Shown in pieces: positions 15,476 to 25,100 of a stretch of 64,000 nt of DNA. Source of the DNA: Nostoc sp. 'Peltigera membranacea cyanobiont' N6 (GTDB lineage Bacteria > Cyanobacteriota > Cyanobacteriia > Cyanobacteriales > Nostocaceae). The notes under the pieces are model-generated. The model was not told where the DNA came from, made no database searches, and saw only the letters and a list, made by a program, of their open reading frames with translations. Position numbers and translations under genes: made by a program. Location of the stretch: assembly GCF_002949735.1 (NCBI RefSeq), contig NZ_CP026681.1, positions 5,052,001 to 5,116,000 of the forward strand, in the 5' to 3' direction. The first letter of the stretch is position 1; every line of letters starts with the position of its first letter.

Positions 15476-17044
15476 ATGAATAGTGTGTGGTTGGATCTGC
15501 CACTAGCGGCGGATATTACCAGTCTTGGTAAGTTTAACCCGTTAGCGATCGCCTTCTTTCTTCTGTTTGTTGTCAGTTCTCTAGGTATTACCTTTTGGGC
15601 GGCAAAGCTGACCAAAAATACTGCCCACTTCTATACAGCTGGCGGTAATATCAGTGGTTTCCAAAATGGGCTAGCCCTAGCGGGAGACTTTATGAGTGCA
15701 GCTAGCTTTTTAGGTATCACTGGGCTGGTGGCACTCAACGGCTTTGACGGCTTAATTTATTCTATTGGCTTCTTGGTGGGCTGGCCGATTGTGATGTTTT
15801 TGATTGCGGAACCATTACGTAACTTAGGCAAATACACCTTTGCCGATGTAGTGGCTTATCGTTTACAACAAAAACCAGTCCGCATCGCATCTGCCATTGG
15901 AACGCTGGCAGTGATTAGCTTTTACTTAATTGCCCAAATGGTAGGGGCTGGGGAGCTAATTAAACTGCTGTTTGGCTTTGATTATGAATTAGCTGTGGTC
16001 ATCGTCGGTTGTGTGATGATGGCCTACGTGATTTTTGGCGGCATGATTGCCACCACTTGGGTACAAATTATTAAAGCAGTTTTGTTGCTCGGCGGAACAA
16101 TCTTGCTAGCTATCTTGGTATTGGCACGATTTGGTTTTAACCCACTCGCTCTTTTCGCCGCAGCCGCAGACAAGTATCCGGGTGTATTAGCTCCAGGCAA
16201 ACAGGTTTCTGACCCGTTTGATGCCATCTCCTTGGGGATGTCGTTGATGTTCGGTACTGCCGGATTACCCCACATCTTGATGCGTTTCTACACAGTACCA
16301 GACGCTAAAGCCGCACGCGTCTCTGTTACTTATGCTACAGCTATTATTGGCGTTTTTTATCTCCTTACCTTCATCCTGGGCTTTGGAGCGATGGCGCTAG
16401 TAGGGCAAGATGCCATCAAGCAAATCGGGACTGGTGGTAACATGGCTGCACCGATGTTGGCAGAATTTCTCGGTGGTGATGCTTTCTTAGGCTTTATTTC
16501 TGCTGTTTCCTTTGCGACAATTTTGGCAGTTGTAGCGGGGTTAACCCTCTCAGGAGCGGCTGCACTTTCTCATGATTTGTGGGTGAACGTGGTGCGTTCT
16601 GGCCATGCTGACGAGTCAGAACAACTGAAGGTAGCTCGCGGCGCGACAATGGCTTTGGGATTACTGGCGATATTTCTGGGTATCTTGTTTAAAGGACAAA
16701 ACGTCGCTTATATGGTAGGTTTAGCATTTGCGATCGCCGCTAGTGCCAACTTCCCAGCATTGCTGCTATCAATGCTTTGGCGACGCTTCACTACTAGCGG
16801 GGCGGTTGCGAGTATGTTAGTCGGTACTTTCTCCTCGTTACTGCTGATTTATTTATCACCGACTATTCAGGTGACAATTCTCAAGCACGCTTCTGCACCT
16901 TTCCCACTGAAAAATCCGGGATTAGTTACTATTCCCCTAGCGTTTATTGTGGCGATTGTCGTTTCATTATTGACTACTGAACAGCAAGCACAGGAAAAAT
17001 TTGCGGAAGTTGAAGATCGCATTCACATTGGTTCTGAGATGTGA
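15476..17044 (+). CDS. actP: Cation/acetate symporter, sodium:solute symporter family
   Basis: The 522-aa product has about 13 membrane segments and the SSS-family core: FYTAGGNISGFQNGLALAGD, SAASFLGITGLVAL, GWPIVMFLIAEPLRNLGKYT and GTAGLPHILMRFYTVPDAKA, all matching ActP-type acetate or monocarboxylate symporters. It should import acetate or a similar small acid with a cation across the plasma membrane. The DUF485 partner precedes it. Start ATG at 15476 has no strong Shine-Dalgarno, in line with translational coupling. The substrate is inferred from family and partner. Confidence 0.88.
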   Translation: MNSVWLDLPLAADITSLGKFNPLAIAFFLLFVVSSLGITFWAAKLTKNTAHFYTAGGNISGFQNGLALAGDFMSAASFLGITGLVALNGFDGLIYSIGFLVGWPIVMFLIAEPLRNLGKYTFADVVAYRLQQKPVRIASAIGTLAVISFYLIAQMVGAGELIKLLFGFDYELAVVIVGCVMMAYVIFGGMIATTWVQIIKAVLLLGGTILLAILVLARFGFNPLALFAAAADKYPGVLAPGKQVSDPFDAISLGMSLMFGTAGLPHILMRFYTVPDAKAARVSVTYATAIIGVFYLLTFILGFGAMALVGQDAIKQIGTGGNMAAPMLAEFLGGDAFLGFISAVSFATILAVVAGLTLSGAAALSHDLWVNVVRSGHADESEQLKVARGATMALGLLAIFLGILFKGQNVAYMVGLAFAIAASANFPALLLSMLWRRFTTSGAVASMLVGTFSSLLLIYLSPTIQVTILKHASAPFPLKNPGLVTIPLAFIVAIVVSLLTTEQQAQEKFAEVEDRIHIGSEM

Positions 17045-17064
17045 TTTTATCATTTGTCATTGCC

Positions 17065-17925
17065 CTACTGCCCTGCTTGCCTACTCTGTCCAAGCTCTTT
17101 GATGTTTTTCATCACTTGTTCATATAAGTCGTTGCTACCTTGACTTTGAAAAATGCTTGCTGCTTGTTGTAAGTCCTTGAGTGCGCCCTGTTTGTCTCCA
17201 TTGGTGGCGCGGGCGTTTCCTCGGTTATTGTAGGCGGGGGCAAAGTTAGGGTTGAGGCGAATGGCTTGATTGTAATCTGCGATCGCACCCTTTGGATCTC
17301 CATTGGCAGCACGAGCATTTCCTCGGTTATTATAAGCGATCGCATATTTGGGGTTGAGGAGAATTGCTTGATCGAGATCGTCTATTGCCCCTTTTTTGTC
17401 TCCATTGGCGGCGCGGGCATTTCCTCGGTTGTTGTAGGCTTCGGCATAGTTGGGATTAAGGCGAATCGCTTCACTATAATCTTTCACTGCTTCTCTGTTA
17501 CCTTCTAGTGAGGCGCGAGCATTGCCCAGGTTATTGTAAGCTTCAGCGTCGTTAGGGTTGATGCGGAGGGCTTGATTGTAATCTGCGATCGCTTTTTCCT
17601 TGTCTCCCAAATCAAAGTAGGCTAATCCCCGGCCGTTGTAAGCAGCGCCATATTGAGAGTTTTGACTAATTGCTTTACTATAGGAAGCGATCGCAGCTTG
17701 TAAATCGCCGTTTAAATGCTGATTTTTTCCCTGAAGATAGAATTCTCCACCTCTGGAAGCTGTAGCTGAACGACGGCTAGGTGTACTAACTCCTATTTCT
17801 GTCACCAAAACATTGTCATTCTTGCTACAAGAAACACTGCTAATTGCTGTCAATGTAGTAAAAATAGCTATGGTAAATACTTGATTTACCTTTGTTCGCT
17901 TTTGTCTAAATAAACGCCGTCTCAT
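17065..17925 (-). CDS. TPR-repeat lipoprotein
   Basis: The 286-aa product has a basic N-terminus and a hydrophobic stretch ending in ISSVSC (Cys33), a lipoprotein signal. At least six tetratricopeptide repeats of 34 residues follow from about residue 65 to 265, with the recurring AYNNRGNARAANGD and AIADYNQAIRLNP. Repeats 3-5 are nearly identical in DNA too, suggesting recent internal duplication. It likely serves as a protein-protein scaffold on the outside of the plasma membrane. It converges with the symporter gene and ends 20 bp from it. Confidence 0.85.
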   Translation of the reverse strand: MRRRLFRQKRTKVNQVFTIAIFTTLTAISSVSCSKNDNVLVTEIGVSTPSRRSATASRGGEFYLQGKNQHLNGDLQAAIASYSKAISQNSQYGAAYNGRGLAYFDLGDKEKAIADYNQALRINPNDAEAYNNLGNARASLEGNREAVKDYSEAIRLNPNYAEAYNNRGNARAANGDKKGAIDDLDQAILLNPKYAIAYNNRGNARAANGDPKGAIADYNQAIRLNPNFAPAYNNRGNARATNGDKQGALKDLQQAASIFQSQGSNDLYEQVMKNIKELGQSRQAGQ

Positions 17926-18299
17926 AATTTAATATAAACTGCCATAACACCTGAACACAGCTAGTACCAAAATCTAGGTTTTAATTCTTTAACTGAATAG
18001 TCATTCTAACTTTTGATAGACGTTTAAAGTCAATTAACAAATTTACCTGATATTCAATATATTTCTTTCATAGTTATATTAAATAAAAAATCTGAATTAT
18101 AAAGTATAAAAATTGTCAATCCTACTTTTGCTTATTGTCATCTCTCTACTTCTTGACAATAGATTTCTGAACAGAAAACTACTGTTAATCATGTTTCTTA
18201 GGATACTTTTTGAAAAAATATATTTGAAATGTTAAGATTTGTTTGAAATAATCACTCCCTAAATTCTGACATTTGTAGCCTTATAGACAATTTACTCAT
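17926..18299. other. AT-rich intergenic region, 374 bp, no gene seen
   Basis: It separates the start of the TPR gene from the stop of the exonuclease gene. It should hold the TPR promoter. No stem-loop or reading frame stands out. Confidence 0.35.
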
Positions 18300-19220
18300 T
18301 TACTCATCTTCTGTTTCACTCTCTTGAGTTTTAGAAGTTAGCCGCCAAGAGGTAGTTTTTTCAATATCTACAGATAGTTGTTCCAGATTTGTCCCTAAAT
18401 CTTTTTGGAGTTTCTGAGTTAGTGTGACAGGGAAATCTAAATCAATCTCTTGGGTTTGTACCAGCTTGAATAATTCTGTAAAACTAGCTTTGATTGTAGT
18501 GCGCTCGGAACTTGTCAGCTTATGATAAGAAGTTTCAGATATATTCTGAGCTTGCATGGCTTTTTTCATCCGTTCTTGCAAATGCTCAAATTCTGAATTC
18601 AACAATTTGTATTGTTGCTCAAGTTGTGAGTATCTAGTACTTAGTAATATTAAATCTTCTGTAGTGGGTTCGGGGCTGGCTTGGGCTTGTAAACCTAACA
18701 AATTTAAGTGGATTTGAGCAAGATAAATACAGTCTAAGTAAGCATACTCTATCTGTTCTTCAGTCAGGGGGCGTTTTGCCCAATCGCTTGTTTGTTCTTG
18801 TTTATCGATATTGTTAAAGCTGCAAAGTGCCGTAGCTATGGTTTTGAGTTGGTAATTAGGTAATGGCAAAAGATAGTAGGGAATTTTTTTTGCCATTTCC
18901 AAAGTGCAAGTAATATTTTTAGCTTTCTTATTACCGAGAAGTTTTAGATCGTAACTAGCGTTGTGAAAAACTTTTTCAATTGCAGAATTTATCATAATTT
19001 TTTCAATAAATTCAGCTATAATATTAGGCTTATCTAACACATCTAAAAGGTAGACGCGATCGCCACTCATATCTTGAGGATTATCTAACACCTGAATCAG
19101 CGACAGTCGGGGATTACGACTTTTATAGTCAGCTACTTCTGTATCTATCCACAGTATTCTTGCATTGGTATATTCAGCGACAATAGCACTAATTTCGCTG
19201 GCAGAAGTGAGGTAGGGCAT
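18300..19220 (-). CDS. Ribonuclease D-like 3'-5' exonuclease
   Basis: The 306-aa product has the DEDD exonuclease motifs: ILWIDTEVAD (D26, E28, motif I), VFHNASYDLKLLG (motif II) and YAYLDCIYL (Tyr-x3-Asp, motif III), within the first 175 residues. The C-terminal 120 residues are helical and coiled-coil-like (YSQLEQQYKLLNSEFEHLQE) rather than the HRDC domain of RNase D. It probably trims RNA 3' ends such as tRNA precursors. The single gene is flanked by long spacers. Confidence 0.82.
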   Translation of the reverse strand: MPYLTSASEISAIVAEYTNARILWIDTEVADYKSRNPRLSLIQVLDNPQDMSGDRVYLLDVLDKPNIIAEFIEKIMINSAIEKVFHNASYDLKLLGNKKAKNITCTLEMAKKIPYYLLPLPNYQLKTIATALCSFNNIDKQEQTSDWAKRPLTEEQIEYAYLDCIYLAQIHLNLLGLQAQASPEPTTEDLILLSTRYSQLEQQYKLLNSEFEHLQERMKKAMQAQNISETSYHKLTSSERTTIKASFTELFKLVQTQEIDLDFPVTLTQKLQKDLGTNLEQLSVDIEKTTSWRLTSKTQESETEDE

Positions 19221-19697
19221 TAGCTGATATTTCCTGGATATTTAGGGCATTGTAAGCAAGCCATAGTTTTATAAAGTAGCATTTAGTTGGTAATTTTGCT
19301 GGCACAATATTGCAAAAACACCGAAATTTTGAGTTGTGTAGGCGTAGATATCGCCAAACTTGCCTCAAATCTGATAACATCAAGTCACCACTGTAAGGCT
19401 GCATAGTCTACCCTCAAAAAAGCTCCTTAGCATCTACGCTAAGTTGACAGAGAGCGACAGACTCTATGCAGAGCTATGCTGGTTAGCAGCCGTTAGGAAA
19501 ATTGAATTGGCGCTTTTCAAAAATGGCTGCAAAATCTTAGCCTTAAGAAATCGTCCAAGTTTCAGTTTTCAGTAACCTGAGTAATTGCTTGGGCACTTTT
19601 GCTACTTCACTCACATTTAATTGCTTTTTAACATCTGCTCCTCACTATCACACACACCTCAATTAATCGCTTCAAATACTCAATTCGGAGATAGATA
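19221..19697. other. Intergenic region, 477 bp, no gene seen
   Basis: It holds the divergent promoters of the exonuclease and BON lipoprotein genes. Nothing else is recognised; GGAG lies 9 bp before the start of the BON gene. Confidence 0.35.
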
Positions 19698-20156
19698 ATG
19701 AAAAAGCTAATTCTATTACTAGTTAGTAGCATTTTGGTAGTTGGTACTTTTGGCTGCCAAGAGGCTCCTAAAACTGGTTCAGAAACTCCTAGCACTACTA
19801 ATGAAGCTGCTCAAGTACCAGCAAAACCAGCTTCTGCGACAAATGAAACTGCTAAAGTTCCAGCAACAGAAGCGACTCCGGGAGCAGCTACCACAGATAC
19901 TAAAGTTAAAACGGGAGCGGAAAAAACGGCCGCAACAAAAGTTAAGAGCGACTTAAAAACTGAAGTTAGCGCAAAGTTGAACAAAGGTTTACCAGGCAAT
20001 AAATTACAAGTTGAAAATAAAGAGGGTGAAATTATCCTTAAAGGCACAGCAAGTTCTGCTGAAGAACTCAAGAAAGCTGAAACTTTGGCTAAGGAAGTTC
20101 AAGGTGTGAAGACGGTGAAGGTGGAAGCAAAAGTTGGAACTGCGAAAAAGCAATAA
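19698..20156 (+). CDS. BON-domain lipoprotein
   Basis: The 152-aa product begins with a lipoprotein signal (MKKLILLLVSSILVVGTFGC, lipobox Cys20). A low-complexity Ala/Thr/Pro/Glu linker runs to about residue 80, then a single BON domain follows (SDLKTEVSAKLNK...NKEGEIILKGTASSAEELKK...VQGVKTVKVEAKV). BON domains bind membranes, as in OsmY and the peptidoglycan-associated Kbp. It probably responds to envelope or osmotic stress; this is inferred from the family. A terminator follows after 42 bp. Confidence 0.85.
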   Translation: MKKLILLLVSSILVVGTFGCQEAPKTGSETPSTTNEAAQVPAKPASATNETAKVPATEATPGAATTDTKVKTGAEKTAATKVKSDLKTEVSAKLNKGLPGNKLQVENKEGEIILKGTASSAEELKKAETLAKEVQGVKTVKVEAKVGTAKKQ

Positions 20157-20198
20157 AAGAATAACTGAAGCTTTCAGTTAGTATCGGTATAAAAGCCA

Positions 20199-20234
20199 AA
20201 CAGAGACTTACACAGATGTAAGTCTCTGTTTTTT
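20199..20234 (+). terminator. Rho-independent terminator after the BON lipoprotein gene
   Basis: AACAGAGACTTACA and TGTAAGTCTCTGTT form a perfect 14-bp stem with a CAGA loop, followed by TTTT. Confidence 0.9.
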
Positions 20235-20559
20235 ACTTGCCTGCTTAAATAAAATGTAAGCAGTAGTTAGTTGATGCCACTTGAATGACTTTCTAAACCT
20301 ATAGTTAATAGTTAAAGTCTTATAAAAAAGACTGAAACCATTTTTCCGTCCACTTGAGTAAACTTTAGTTTAGCTATGACTTATTTTGAGAAATAGCTGA
20401 AAATCTCCAAGATGTAATTAGAGCGAAATTTGATTAGTACTAAAGTTTTTTCATGCAGTGCTTACCGCCAGCTTATCTCCTAAGCAGTCTAAAACTAATC
20501 CTGCCAAATCTTTTTCAGTCATGGTGATATGTGGAGTTATAATTCTATATTCTCATCTT
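20235..20559. other. Intergenic region between convergent genes, no gene seen
   Basis: It lies between the terminator of the BON gene and the stop of the carbonic anhydrase gene. No reading frame or clear minus-strand terminator is recognised. Confidence 0.3.
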
Positions 20560-21381
20560 TCAGCTTCCATTATTTGAACCTCGATAAATTCGCTCCATCT
20601 GCTCTGGAGAAAGGCGTTTCATTGGAAACCACTCAAATGCAGAAACAGACACTTTTTCATAAGGTTGATCGTCATCCTGCGGGGTTTGAGGATAATTCAC
20701 TGCTGCATTAGTATTTGGAAGCTGACCCCTGTAGGACTCATTTATTTCTGATTCTGGAAGCTGAGTTTGGGGCAAAACATAAGCGTGTTTCTGGGGATCG
20801 TATGCGAAAACTTCTCCTGTTTCAATGTGATAAATCCAAGCATAAATGCTGAGTTCTCCCTGATAAAGCTTAGAGTGAATCACTGGATATGTTCGCAAGT
20901 TCTCAATTTGAGTCAGAACATTTTCGGCAATCATAATTTCTAGCAATTCTTCGCCGTCGTAGTGACTGTAGTGATCCATAACTAGCCTTCGAGTTGCCTC
21001 TGCATATTTAAGCCAATCATGTACGAGCGGCATTTCATCGCTGAGATTGTGTAACTTCATTAATCCTTTCATTGCACCGCAATGAGAGTGACCACAAATA
21101 ATAATTTGGCGAATATCTAAAGCTTGAACAGCATATTCAATTGTCGCACCTTCACCGCCATTACTTGCCCCATAGGGTGGAATGATGTTACCTGCATTGC
21201 GAATGACAAATAATTCACCAACTTGGGCTTGTGTAATTAGATTTGGATCGAGACGCGAATCAGAACAGGTAATAAATAATACTCTGGGCTTTTGAGCCTG
21301 TGAAAGCTGCTCAAACAATTGTTGATGTGTCGAAAAATAGCTAGATTTAAATTCGCGCAGACCTTTAATTAATCTCTTCAT
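20560..21381 (-). CDS. Beta-class carbonic anhydrase (cyanobacterial IcfA/CcaA type)
   Basis: The 273-aa product has the beta-carbonic anhydrase zinc site: CSDSRLDP (Cys39, Asp41, Arg43) and HSHCGAMKG (His98, Cys101). It interconverts CO2 and bicarbonate. Cyanobacterial CcaA acts in the carboxysome. The C-terminal extension past residue 200, with the cyanobacterial FAYDPQKHAYVLP stretch, is shared with CcaA, which argues for that subgroup, although carboxysomal location cannot be shown. There are no carboxysome genes nearby. It is a single gene with its promoter in the 760-bp spacer shared with smc. Confidence 0.88.
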   Translation of the reverse strand: MKRLIKGLREFKSSYFSTHQQLFEQLSQAQKPRVLFITCSDSRLDPNLITQAQVGELFVIRNAGNIIPPYGASNGGEGATIEYAVQALDIRQIIICGHSHCGAMKGLMKLHNLSDEMPLVHDWLKYAEATRRLVMDHYSHYDGEELLEIMIAENVLTQIENLRTYPVIHSKLYQGELSIYAWIYHIETGEVFAYDPQKHAYVLPQTQLPESEINESYRGQLPNTNAAVNYPQTPQDDDQPYEKVSVSAFEWFPMKRLSPEQMERIYRGSNNGS

Positions 21382-22143
21382 TACTAAGTTCTAGAAAATT
21401 TTGGGGGTTCAGAAACAAATCACATACATCAGATTGAGGTAGTAAAGAGGGGCTTTCTTTCTACGTTTTTCCAATTGTAAAGATTACTATATTATAAATT
21501 CATTTAGTGCTTTTAATACCCTCTACCATTGGGGTGAGTTGCTTTTTTCACTTCCTCCCCCCTATTACTTAGCAACTCACATTACTGTGTGAGAATGCCT
21601 CGATCCTATTTCCAATTTTTGAATTACAAGTAATTAGTCGGACATGATATTATCTGCTCTGGGAAAATTTGATGTTCAGTTTGCGGCATCAAATTTTCGC
21701 TGTAGACTTAGCGATCGCCTGCGTTCAGCCTTTCGGATGAAGCTTGGAGTCTCACCGCAACACATCTACCTACAATAATCCCCAATTCTCCCCCCTACCC
21801 TCTTGCGAATTTTTAATTATTTGCTCAAGCGTTAAGTCCGGCATTGCACCCATATTGTTTTCCCTGTTGAGGTGGAAAAATCATTGACAACTTGCCCACC
21901 AAGTGTCAAGAGTACACCACACAGTAATATTTCATTACACGACCTCTGCACGTCTTGCCATTGCAAGAGCTTTAGACATATAAGATAGATGTAGATTCTT
22001 GCTCGGAAAGTTGAGCATTAGTTGAGCATCGTCAATGAGTAGTAATTTATACCAATTATTCATGTTCAAGCGCTGAAAGTAGGCTAGTTGAGCATTTTTA
22101 AGGGAGTAAAGGCTAGAAGTATTGCTATTGTGTGATTAGCTGC
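21382..22143. other. Long intergenic region between carbonic anhydrase and smc, 762 bp, no gene seen
   Basis: It must carry divergent promoters. It contains interspersed repeat-type sequence around 21705-21770 with GCGATCGCC. I see no reading frame or structured RNA that I can support. Confidence 0.35.
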
Positions 22144-25100
22144 ATGGTTCATATCAAGCGCGTGGAACTTACCAACTTCAAATCCTTCGGTGGCACTACC
22201 TCAGTCCCTTTGCTGCCGGGGTGTACTGTCATATCTGGGCCAAATGGTTCGGGTAAGTCTAATATTCTCGATGCACTGCTATTTTGCCTCGGACTCTCCA
22301 GTTCTAAGGGAATGCGAGCCGATCGCTTGCCAGATTTGGTAAATAACACCCAAACGTCCAAAGGACGGGCTTCTATTGAAGCTAGCGTCACTGTAACGTT
22401 TGATTTGTCAGATGAAATCTCACACAAAGACACAAAGAGGCAAAGGGGGGAGGCAGGGGAGGCAGGGGAAGCAGGGGAAGCAGGGGAAGCAGGGGAAGCA
22501 GGGGAAGCAGGGGAAGCAGGGGAAGCAGGGGAAGCAGGGGAAGCAGGGGAAGCAGGGGAAGAAAATCCAAAATCCAAAATCCGAAGTCAAAAATCGGCAG
22601 AGTGGAGTGTTACTAGAAGGCTGCGTGTCACTCACCAAGGAAGTTACACCTCGAATTACTATATCAATGGTGAAGCTTGCACGTTGACAGAATTGCATCA
22701 GCAACTAAGTAACCTACGGGTTTATCCTGAAGGCTACAACGTGGTGCTGCAAGGGGATGTCACCAGCATTATCTCGATGAATGCGCGGGAACGACGGGAA
22801 ATTATTGATGAATTGGCTGGGGTGGCGGCATTCGATCGCAAAATCATTCAAGCCAAATCAACTTTAGATGAGGTGAAGGAAAAGGAAGATAGCTGTCGGA
22901 TTATTGAAACAGAATTAACTGCACAGCGCGATCGCCTTTCTCAAGATCGGGCGAAAGCTGAGAGATATCAAAAGCTTCGCACAGAATTTCTGGCGAAACA
23001 ATCCTGGGAAGCAGTTTTATCATGGCGATCGCTACAAGCACAACAAGAAAAGTTAGTTCACGAAATTCAAACAGGCGATCGCAATTCTAGTGAACTCTCA
23101 AGCCAACTCACAAACCTAAATTCCGAAATTGTCCAGAAAACTGCTGAACTTGAACAACTCAATGCCCATGTCAAAGCATTGGGAGAAGATGAACTTTTGG
23201 CGGTACAATCTACCCTCGCCACCCAAGAAGCCGAACGTAAACAACTCCAGCGTCAGCTAACAGAATTAGAAACGGCAACGCACGAAACCGCTAAACGTCT
23301 GCTTCAAACTCAGCAAGAGATTCAAAAACACCGTTTTTCCCTAGAAGAAATTGCCGAAACCCAAATTGTAGAAACGCGATTCATCACGTCTTCACAACAA
23401 CAAAGAAACGAAGCGCACCAAGCCTTAGAAACCTCCCGCGAAGCCGCCGCAGAAATCGCCTCGGCTTCGGAAGCGTGGGTGCAGCAACAAACGGCATTCA
23501 ACCGTCAAATTGAAACTCTGCTGCAAACTCTGGAACCGCAACGCACAGAAAAAGCACAACTCACAGAACGCAATAATCAGTTACAGCAATTAATTTCCGA
23601 GCAAACCCAGTTAATTGAACGCGACGAACCGCTATTAGCCCAAAAACAAACTGACTGTAGTCAAATTGAAACAGAATTTAACGCCTCTAGCGAACCCATC
23701 CAAAATTTAGCTCAAAATCTCTCAGCCACAGAACAAGAACTGCAAATCCAGCAGGAAACCCAAAAGCGGTTACTTTTTGAACAACGCGAAAAACAACGCC
23801 AGTTGGATAAAATCGAGGCTCAAGCACAGGCACAGCAAGAAGTCCAAGGAACCCAAGCGAGTAAAGTTATTTTACAATCAGGAATGCCTGGACTTTGTGG
23901 CTTAGTTGTGCAGTTAGGAAAAGTGGAACCCCGCCATCAGCTAGCTTTAGAAATGGCTGCCGGTGGACGCTTGGGACATATTGTGGTAGATGATGACAGC
24001 ATCGCCGCAGCCGGTATTGAATTGCTCAAACAGAAACGTGCCGGGAGAGCGACTTTTTTACCACTGAATAAAATTCACGCTCCTAAATTTACTCAAGATG
24101 CAACGCTGCGTTTTGCCAGTGGCTTCGTTAATTATGCTGTGAACTTAGTCGATTGCGATCGCCGTTACAAAGATGTCTTCAGCTATGTTTTTGGTAACAC
24201 GGTAGTATTTGCCAGCCTTGAGGCGGCGCGGAAAAATTTAGGCTTATATCGCATCGTCACCTTAGACGGGGAATTGTTGGAAACTAGCGGTGCAATGACT
24301 GGTGGTAGTAACAGCAATCGTTCAGCCTTGCGGTTTGGTAATGCAGAAGCGGCGGAATCTGATGAAGCGATCGCTTTGAGAAGTCGTTTGGTGGATATTG
24401 AGCGAGTTTTAGAGCGTTGTACGGAAGCGATCGCAACTTTGTCAGCCAGAGCCAAAAAACTGACGGTGGAACTCGCAGAAGCGCGTCAAGCGCGGCGCGA
24501 ACAGCAGTTGCAATTGGAACAGTTGCAGAAAGATATTAAGAATTTAACAACGCAATTAGAGGGGACGCGATCGCAACTTGCCCAAAATAGCGAAAAGTTA
24601 GCTACTGCTCAATCCCGATTAGAAATTTTAGATCGGGAATTACCAGGACAAGAAACTCAGTTGCAACAATTGCGACACGCTTTAGCCGAGTTAGAAGCAT
24701 CCCAAACCCCCAGTGAATGGCAACAAATCCAGGCGACAATTAAAATTCAAGAGCAACAATTACAACAACGCGAGACAGCATTACGCGAAGCCGAACAAAG
24801 ATTAAAAAATTTGGAAAATCAGCAACAGCGATCGCAAGAAAAAATCCAAGAAGCAGAAACGCGAATCACCGAATACGAAACCCAACAAACCTCTTGTAGA
24901 GACGCGATTCATCGCGTCTCCACACAAATCACAACGATAAACGAGCAAATCACCCAAACCCGTTTATCGTTGACTCAAATGGAACAAAATTTGGGTGAAG
25001 AGAAACAAAAACGCGACACTACAGAATTGGAAGTGCGATCGCACCTTTTGCGCCAACAACAATTGCAATGGGAAATCGAAAAACTCAAAGAAACCCAAGA

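Noticed and set aside
22149..22704. Long frames on the other strand and phases of smc (proline/serine or phenylalanine/cysteine repeats)
   Set aside because: They are produced by the 9-bp tandem repeat in other phases and are not genes.
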